This document shows positions 6,990 to 13,351 of a stretch of 13,351 bases of DNA, piece after piece. The stretch spans positions 1 through 13,351 of the forward strand of contig NZ_DASVZH010000215.1 of NCBI RefSeq assembly GCF_036391795.1, in the 5' to 3' direction. The notes beneath the pieces were generated by a model. The model had not been told where the DNA came from. It worked only from the letters and a program-made list of their open reading frames with translations, and did no database searches. How positions within the stretch are numbered: the first letter of the stretch is position 1; each line of letters begins with the position of its first letter. Source of the stretch: Oryzihumus sp036391795 (GTDB lineage: Bacteria > Actinomycetota > Actinomycetes > Actinomycetales > Dermatophilaceae). The translations under genes and the position numbers were made by a program.

Positions 6990-8405
6990 GTGACCGCAAC
7001 GATGCTCAGGGCCCGGGGAGTGCTCCTTCGGTACGCCGGCTGGGCCGAGTCGTCCCGGTGGCGGCTGTGGGTGGCCATCTTCGTCCCGGTGGTCGGGCTC
7101 TACCTGCTGACGCTGCGCACCGACATCTGGGACCTGAGCCCGGACCCGACCGGCGTCACCCCGTCGGCCTGGGCGCTCGCCCACCACGGGACCCCGGTGC
7201 TGCCCCGCCACCTGTGGCCGATCATCAACCCCTGGTGGGTCGACGTCGGCGGCGGGAACGTCGTGAGCAACCGGACCCCCGGCCTGATCTACCTCGCGGC
7301 GCCGTTCTACTGGGTGATGCGCTTCGCCGGACCGGAGGACGTCGTCCCGGCGTCGATCGAGGCGGCGCTGCTCACCGGGGCCGCCATGGGCACCCTGGCC
7401 GTGCTCGTTCGCCGACTGGCGACGCCACGCACCGCGCTGGTGACCGGACTCATCGCGGCCACCGCGACCACGACCTGGGCGGTCTCCGGCACGGCCCTGT
7501 GGCCGCACGGCCCGGACCAGCTCTTCCTGTGCCTGGCCATGCTCTCGCTGGCGGCCCAGGCGTCCGGTCGCGCCGGACTGGCCTTCGCCGCGGCCGTGCT
7601 GGTCCGACCGTCGCTGGCGATCGTCGCCGCGGTGACGGGAGGCGTGCAGTCGTGGAGGGCACGATCGCTGCGCCCCGCGGTGGTCATCGGCGCGGTGACC
7701 GGTCTCGGCCTGGCGCTGTTCATGCTGTACTCCGCGCACCACTGGAGCGTCCAGGTCACCTCCGGCGGTGAGGCCATCACCCGCGGCGCGGTCAACGGCA
7801 CGTCGACCCACGGCTACGAGCACCAGCTCAGCAACAACTCCCTGGCGACCTGGGGCGGCTTCCTCGTCAAGGTGCTCGGCGCGCTGGTGTCGGGGGAGCG
7901 CGGCGTGCTGGTCGGCGCGCCCTTCCTCCTGCTGCTGGCCCCCGGTCTGCGGGCCGCCTGGAGAGATGCCCCGGCATGGGTGCGGTCGAGCGCCGTCGGC
8001 GGCCTGCTCTACCTCCTCGTCCAGCTCAAGGCAGAGGTGTTCACCGGCGGCATCTGCTTCTGGAGCTACCGCTACACCCTCGAGACGTTCACCCTCTGCG
8101 CCCCGCTGCTCGTGCTGGCGTGGACGGAGTGGACCAGTCGCACCCCGCGCCGGCGTGCCGCGTTCTTCGCCCTCGTCAGCATCGCGGTCTCCATGCAGGC
8201 GGTCGGCGCCATGTGCTTCCGTGGGCCGTACGACACCTCGCCCTGGCTGTTCGGCAACCTGGTCACGGTGCTGCAGGGGCCGTTGGCGGTCTCGGCCATC
8301 GCGCTGCTGTTCAGCGGCGTCGGGGTGGCGGCGCTCATCCTGCGCCAGGGCTGGCGCCGGACGGGCGCCTCATCGCCGCCGCGTGAGGTCGTCGGGTCCC
8401 GCTGA
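6990..8405 (+). CDS. Multi-pass membrane protein, GT-C glycosyltransferase-like
   Basis: A 471-residue integral membrane protein with about 11 hydrophobic segments. After the first (LWVAIFVPVVGLYLLTL) comes a long extracytoplasmic loop with RTDIWD and then NVVSNRTPGLIYLAAPFYWV. The layout of one helix, a large polar loop with acidic residues, and a (S)NR.PG.....APFY-like motif entering the second helix resembles GT-C enzymes (ArnT/PMT-like), which transfer sugars from polyprenyl-phosphate donors outside the membrane. Family membership is inferred from this layout, and the substrate cannot be told. The GTG at 6990 is chosen because GGAG (6981-6984) lies 5 nt upstream; the ATG at 7002 is an alternative, and the upstream TTG at 6912 is unlikely. 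Divergent from the macro-domain gene and convergent with the SMR gene, whose stop is 9 nt away. Confidence 0.7.
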   Translation: MTATMLRARGVLLRYAGWAESSRWRLWVAIFVPVVGLYLLTLRTDIWDLSPDPTGVTPSAWALAHHGTPVLPRHLWPIINPWWVDVGGGNVVSNRTPGLIYLAAPFYWVMRFAGPEDVVPASIEAALLTGAAMGTLAVLVRRLATPRTALVTGLIAATATTTWAVSGTALWPHGPDQLFLCLAMLSLAAQASGRAGLAFAAAVLVRPSLAIVAAVTGGVQSWRARSLRPAVVIGAVTGLGLALFMLYSAHHWSVQVTSGGEAITRGAVNGTSTHGYEHQLSNNSLATWGGFLVKVLGALVSGERGVLVGAPFLLLLAPGLRAAWRDAPAWVRSSAVGGLLYLLVQLKAEVFTGGICFWSYRYTLETFTLCAPLLVLAWTEWTSRTPRRRAAFFALVSIAVSMQAVGAMCFRGPYDTSPWLFGNLVTVLQGPLAVSAIALLFSGVGVAALILRQGWRRTGASSPPREVVGSR

Positions 8406-8414
8406 CCGACGCGC

Positions 8415-8744
8415 TCAGGCGCGGCTGACGCCACCGCCGAGCTGCATCACCACGACGCCGATGACGACCAGGACGATGCCTGCGACGGTCACCGGACGGA
8501 CCGGCTCGTCGAAGAGCACCACGCCGCCGATGAAGGCGCCGATGGTGCCCAGGGCCGACCAGATGGCGTAGACCGGGCCGACGTTGAGCGAGGTGAGGGC
8601 CTTGGCCATGAGGCCGAAGGAGAGCAGGTAGCCCACGACGACGATGACCGAGGGCCAGAGCCGCGTGAAGCCTTCGGAGCCGCGCAGGGAGAGGGTGGCG
8701 CACACCTCGAAGGCGATGGCGAGGCCGAGCAGGACGTAGGGCAC
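8415..8744 (-). CDS. Small multidrug resistance (SMR) efflux protein, Qac/EmrE type
   Basis: A 109-residue, four-helix proton-coupled exporter of quaternary and other lipophilic cations that works as a dimer. The sequence contains the essential membrane glutamate in helix 1 (LGLAIAFEVCATLSL, E13), the family hallmark SEGFTRLWPS, and PVYAIWSALG in helix 3. The last matches the Qac/EmrE subgroup rather than the guanidinium exporter (Gdx/SugE) subgroup. A final helix (VAGIVLVVIGVVVMQL) precedes the stop. The GTG at 8744-8742 gives the family's normal length and begins at helix 1, although GGAG is only 2 nt upstream; a GTG at 8831 would add 29 residues not typical of the family. Substrate specificity is not determinable from sequence alone. 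Confidence 0.92.
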   Translation of the reverse strand: MPYVLLGLAIAFEVCATLSLRGSEGFTRLWPSVIVVVGYLLSFGLMAKALTSLNVGPVYAIWSALGTIGAFIGGVVLFDEPVRPVTVAGIVLVVIGVVVMQLGGGVSRA

Positions 8745-8877
8745 GACTCCGATGGTGACAGGGACGGCGGGCGTCAGCGAAGACAGGTCATGCAGGCGCG
8801 TGTCCCCTGGCCCTGGCCCGGCTCCGGACACGCCATGGAGACCCGCCGGCTCCGGCGGGCCTGGGGCGGGGCCCTCA
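8745..8877. other. SMR upstream region with an 8-bp inverted repeat
   Basis: Non-coding between the SMR start and the HNH remnant. It holds GCGTGTCC (8798-8805) and GGACACGC (8826-8833), a perfect 8-bp inverted repeat spaced by 20 nt with CCTGGCCCTGGCC-type direct repeats between. It lies about 55-90 nt upstream of the SMR start and could be an operator or a hairpin. No good -10 for the SMR gene was seen. Confidence 0.4.
8842..8859 (-). terminator. GC-rich hairpin, likely old terminator of the HNH remnant
   Basis: CCCGCCG (8842-8848), 4-nt loop, CGGCGGG (8853-8859); inner G/C bases could extend the stem. On the minus strand it lies 15-33 nt past the stop codon of the HNH-endonuclease remnant, the usual place for an intrinsic terminator. 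There is no T-run. Confidence 0.45.
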
Positions 8878-9003
8878 GGTGTGCCAGGTGACCCCGAGCG
8901 CCGTGACGGTCGCGGTCAGCCCGCGTTCGTGGACGACGGTGTGGTGCCGTCCGCAGAGCAGCGCCAGGTTGCCCAGGTCGGTCGGGCCGCGCCGAGCCAT
9001 TCG
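8875..9003 (-). pseudogene. 3' remnant of an HNH endonuclease gene
   Basis: About 42 codons ending at the TGA at 8877-8875 read ...ARRGPTDLGNLALLCGRHHTVVHERG...GVTWHT. This is the C-terminal half of the HNH domain common in actinobacterial DUF222/13E12-type proteins (GGPTDLDNLALLCRRHH..VHE). The paired HH and final H of the metal site are kept. The upstream cysteine/histidine part of the motif is not recognisable (DRV where HH(V/I) is usual), and no matching N-terminal sequence exists upstream in any frame. The frame continues open to an ATG at 9123, but that stretch lies in the clpB operator and does not look like protein. It is read here as a decayed gene fragment; a short functional HNH protein is less likely. 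Confidence 0.65.
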
Positions 9004-9105
9004 ACCACTGACACGGTCGCCCTCCTGCCGGGTCGCCAACCGGCGGCCATCGACTCTGTGCGGCGCACCCCGGGAGGCGGTACAACAGGAACCGCCCGCG
9101 AACTG

Positions 9106-9130
9106 AAGTTGAGCGGAATACACTCAACTT
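9106..9130 (+). promoter_or_regulatory. HAIR operator (HspR-binding site) of clpB
   Basis: AAGTTGAG (9106-9113), nine bases, CTCAACTT (9123-9130): a perfect 8-bp inverted repeat. In the HAIR frame it is GTTGAGC-N7-ACTCAAC (9108-9128). It lies about 54 bp upstream of the clpB start. The dnaK site at 1356-1380 has the same extended form. Confidence 0.85.
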
Positions 9131-9141
9131 TGCCTGCTGTT
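9115..9141 (+). promoter_or_regulatory. Candidate SigH/SigR-type promoter of clpB
   Basis: GGAAT (9115-9119), 19-bp spacer, GTT (9139-9141), matching the thiol-stress/heat sigma factor consensus of actinobacteria; mycobacterial clpB is a known SigH target. The -35 lies in the spacer of the HAIR operator and the right HAIR arm fills the promoter spacer. An overlapping vegetative-type -10, TACACT (9119-9124), is an alternative but has no good -35. Confidence 0.6.
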
Positions 9142-9183
9142 GCACAGGTGACGTCCCACTCGTTCCCGAGGAGCCCGACCACC

Positions 9184-11751
<2,568 letters not shown>

Positions 11752-11774
11752 CTCACGGGAGCAGACCGGTATGC

Positions 11775-11809
11775 CGGGTGGCGGCGCAGTAGGACCGCGC
11801 CGCCACCCG
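11775..11809 (+). terminator. 13-bp perfect hairpin after clpB
   Basis: CGGGTGGCGGCGC (11775-11787), 9-nt loop, GCGCCGCCACCCG (11797-11809), starting 24 nt after the clpB stop. The stem is very stable and GC-rich with no T-run, typical of actinobacterial terminators. It separates clpB from the lipoprotein gene, whose -10 lies 43 nt further on. Confidence 0.8.
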
Positions 11810-11852
11810 TGCGTCAGGACCCGGTCCCCGGTCCGGCCCGGGCCGCCACAGG

Positions 11853-11858
11853 TAGCGT
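11853..11858 (+). promoter_or_regulatory. -10 element of the lipoprotein/MFS operon (leaderless or nearly so)
   Basis: TAGCGT fits TANNNT and ends 7 nt before the ATG at 11866. A GTG at 11857 overlaps this hexamer and so is unlikely to be the start. Confidence 0.55.
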
Positions 11859-11865
11859 GAGCCGC

Positions 11866-12558
11866 ATGCGACGGCACGCGCGGGCCCTGGTGGCCGCCCT
11901 CACCCTCGGCCTGGCGCTGACCGGCTGCAGTGGCGGCGGCGACACGGCCACCAGGCAGAGCCCGGCCCAGCAGCTGGCCGCAGCGAAGAAGTCGGTCGAC
12001 GCCGCGCGCTCGCTGCACCTGGTGCTGCGCTCCTCCGGCATCCCCGCCGCTGCCGGGGGCGTGATCGGGGCGGACGGCGTCGGCACGCACGACCCGGCGT
12101 TCAAGGGCACCCTCGACGCCCGCATCTCGGGGATCCAGGCCAAGGTCGACGTGGTCGCGACCGGCGGCCGGCTCTACCTCAAGCTGCCCTTCACCACGAC
12201 GTTCGCGCCGGTGGACCCCAAGCAGTACAACGCCCCCGACCCGGCCACGCTCTTCTCCGCCGACAAGGGGCTGTCCACGCTGCTCACCGCGACGCAGAAC
12301 CCGACGCTGGGCGAGAAGAAGCGCCAGGGCAGCGAGGTGCTGCAGACGGTCAAGGGCACCATCCCCGGCAAGGACGTCGTCGCCCTGCTCGGCAGCGGGG
12401 ACGCCAACGGCACCTTCGACGCGACCTACGGCATCACCGACCCCGGTGGGCAGCTGCGCACGATCAGCCTGACCGGTCCGTTCTTCAGCGGCGCCCGCTC
12501 GACCTACTCGCTGACCCTCGACCACTACGGCGCGCCCGTTGAGATCTCCCGGCCCTAG
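11866..12558 (+). CDS. LppX/LprAFG-family lipoprotein (LprG-like)
   Basis: A 230-residue secreted lipoprotein. The signal peptide MRRHARALVAALTLGLALTGC has an Arg-rich start, a hydrophobic core and the lipobox LTGC, with lipidation at C21. A Ser/Gly-rich tether leads to a beta-rich domain with the LppX/LprAFG pattern: an N-terminal helix ending SLHLVLRSSG, a strand KVDVVATGGRLYLKLPF, the DPATLFSADKGLSTLL region, and a C-terminal ISLTGPF...STYSLTLDHYGAPVEIS. Mycobacterial LprG and LppX hold lipids in a hydrophobic pocket for transfer across the cell envelope. The next gene is an Rv1410/P55-like MFS transporter overlapping this gene's end, the same pairing as LprG-Rv1410c, which strengthens the call. 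The GTG at 11857 is a less likely start. Confidence 0.85.
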   Translation: MRRHARALVAALTLGLALTGCSGGGDTATRQSPAQQLAAAKKSVDAARSLHLVLRSSGIPAAAGGVIGADGVGTHDPAFKGTLDARISGIQAKVDVVATGGRLYLKLPFTTTFAPVDPKQYNAPDPATLFSADKGLSTLLTATQNPTLGEKKRQGSEVLQTVKGTIPGKDVVALLGSGDANGTFDATYGITDPGGQLRTISLTGPFFSGARSTYSLTLDHYGAPVEISRP

Positions 12559-13351
12559 GGCGCTGCTGGCCCTGGCGTCCACCGCGGTCGCGCTCGCGGC
12601 CGCCGACACCTACGTCGTCGTGGTCGCGCTGCCGGACATGATGTCCGGTGTCGGGCTGGGCGTCGACGCGCTCCAGAAGGCCACCCCCATCGTCTCGGGC
12701 TTCCTGCTCGGCTACATCGCCGTGCTGCCGCTCATCGGCCGCCTGGCCGACCTGCTGCCGCGGCAACGGATCCTGCTCGCGTGCCTGGCCGTGTTCGTCG
12801 TCGGCTCCGTGGTCACCGCCACGGCGGTCGAGCTGCCGGTGCTGGTGGGTGGGCGCGTCCTGCAGGGCATCGGCGGCGGAGGCCTGGTTCCGGCCACGCT
12901 CGCGCTGGTCGCCGACCTGTGGCCACCGGGCCGCCGTGGCACCCCACTCGGGGTGGTGGGTGCGGTGCAGGAGCTCGGCAGCGTTCTCGGGCCTCTGCTG
13001 GGCGCAGCCGTGCTCGCGGTCGCCGACTGGCGGGCCATCTTCTGGCTCAACGTCGTGGCCGGGCTGCTGCTCGCCGCCGGGCTGTGGCGGGCGGGCGCTC
13101 CCGGACGGCCACGCGTCCTGCCGCTGGTCGTCGCCGTCCTCGCCACCGTGCTGGGCCTGCTCACTCTCATCGCACCCGAGCGCCTGGTCACCGGCGTGAC
13201 CACCGGTATCCCGTTCGTCCCCTTCACGGGCACCTCCCGCCTGGCGACCCCGATCGGGGTCGCGACCGGCGTGCTGCTCCTGGTCCTCGCCACGCTGACC
13301 GCCCGGTCCTGGAGCGCGGTGCTGCGCCAGGCCGACGTGCCCGGCGCGGTC
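12539..13351 (+). CDS. MFS transporter, Rv1410/P55-like (3' partial)
   Basis: Membrane transporter, the likely partner of the preceding lipoprotein in exporting lipid-like molecules. The visible 271 residues hold about seven to eight helices. Landmarks resembling Mycobacterium P55 are DTYVVV in helix 1 (Asp23), LLGYIAVLPLIGRLADLLPR (motif A between helices 2 and 3), GRVLQGIGGGGLVPATLALVADLW, and VQELGSVLGPLLG (motif C, helix 5). The start is set at TTG 12539: the frame has a stop at 12512-12514, no ATG or GTG comes before helix 1, and this start leaves a short MRSPGPR leader like that of Rv1410. It overlaps the lipoprotein stop (12556-12558) by 20 nt without a clear Shine-Dalgarno, implying translational coupling. 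The gene continues past the window. Confidence 0.88.
   Translation, partial: MRSPGPRALLALASTAVALAAADTYVVVVALPDMMSGVGLGVDALQKATPIVSGFLLGYIAVLPLIGRLADLLPRQRILLACLAVFVVGSVVTATAVELPVLVGGRVLQGIGGGGLVPATLALVADLWPPGRRGTPLGVVGAVQELGSVLGPLLGAAVLAVADWRAIFWLNVVAGLLLAAGLWRAGAPGRPRVLPLVVAVLATVLGLLTLIAPERLVTGVTTGIPFVPFTGTSRLATPIGVATGVLLLVLATLTARSWSAVLRQADVPGAV

Noticed and set aside
8410..8423. Bidirectional terminator between the GT-C-like and SMR genes
   Set aside because: Only a 5-bp CGCGC/GCGCG stem with a TCAG loop, overlapping the SMR stop codon; too weak to call in this base composition.
8745..8872. Guanidine riboswitch upstream of the SMR gene
   Set aside because: SMR genes of the Gdx group are often behind such riboswitches, but this protein has Qac-type helix 3 residues (AIWSALG) and I see no paired ACGR-loop hairpins or ykkC-like core.
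8752..9183. Longer N-terminus for ClpB starting upstream of 9184
   Set aside because: The frame is open, but it covers the HNH remnant, the HAIR operator and the promoter. ClpB homology begins exactly at the ATG at 9184, which has a Shine-Dalgarno.

Overview
The window comes from a high-GC Gram-positive bacterium (Actinomycetota). Codons are strongly G/C-biased in third position, and many starts are GTG or TTG. The DnaK operon ends in the MerR-type repressor HspR, and HspR-type (HAIR) operators precede both dnaK and clpB. A LppX/LprG-type lipoprotein lies next to an Rv1410/P55-like MFS transporter. I would guess Micrococcales, perhaps Intrasporangiaceae, but that placement is inference from gene content and style, not a search.

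Layout. (1) 2-1294: 3' part of a fused ECF-transporter gene (EcfA ATPase plus EcfT membrane domain), with a striking 59-nt imperfect palindrome in the linker. (2) 1295-1496: dnaK control region with two HAIR-like sites and candidate promoters. (3) 1497-5766: dnaK-grpE-dnaJ-hspR plus a small RraB-like gene, packed with 1-4 nt overlaps or short gaps. (4) 5819-8744: accessory genes. These are a VanZ-like membrane protein and a convergent, overlapping macro-domain protein; then, divergent from the latter, a multi-pass GT-C-like membrane protein that converges on a small SMR drug-efflux protein. (5) 8745-9183: a gene-poor stretch with a GC hairpin, the remnant of an HNH endonuclease, and the clpB control region. 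(6) 9184-11751: clpB, followed by a strong 13-bp hairpin. (7) 11866-13351: the lipoprotein gene overlapping the start of the MFS transporter, which runs off the window.

How the parts fit. HspR made from the dnaK operon would repress both its own operon and clpB through the HAIR sites, linking the DnaK/DnaJ/GrpE folding machine with the ClpB disaggregase. The clpB operator also encloses a GGAAT-N19-GTT pattern of the sigma-H/sigma-R type, suggesting that thiol or oxidative stress also drives this gene. The DnaJ of the operon has no cysteine and no zinc-finger region. The terminal lipoprotein/MFS pair looks like the mycobacterial LprG/Rv1410 lipid-export pair. Three unrelated genes carry a TANNNT hexamer 6-7 bases before the start codon, pointing to leaderless transcripts.

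I found no rRNA, tRNA, CRISPR array, intact insertion sequence or clearly new defence system. The least-explained signals are the palindrome inside the ECF fusion gene and the exact interleaving of the HAIR and sigma-factor motifs at clpB.
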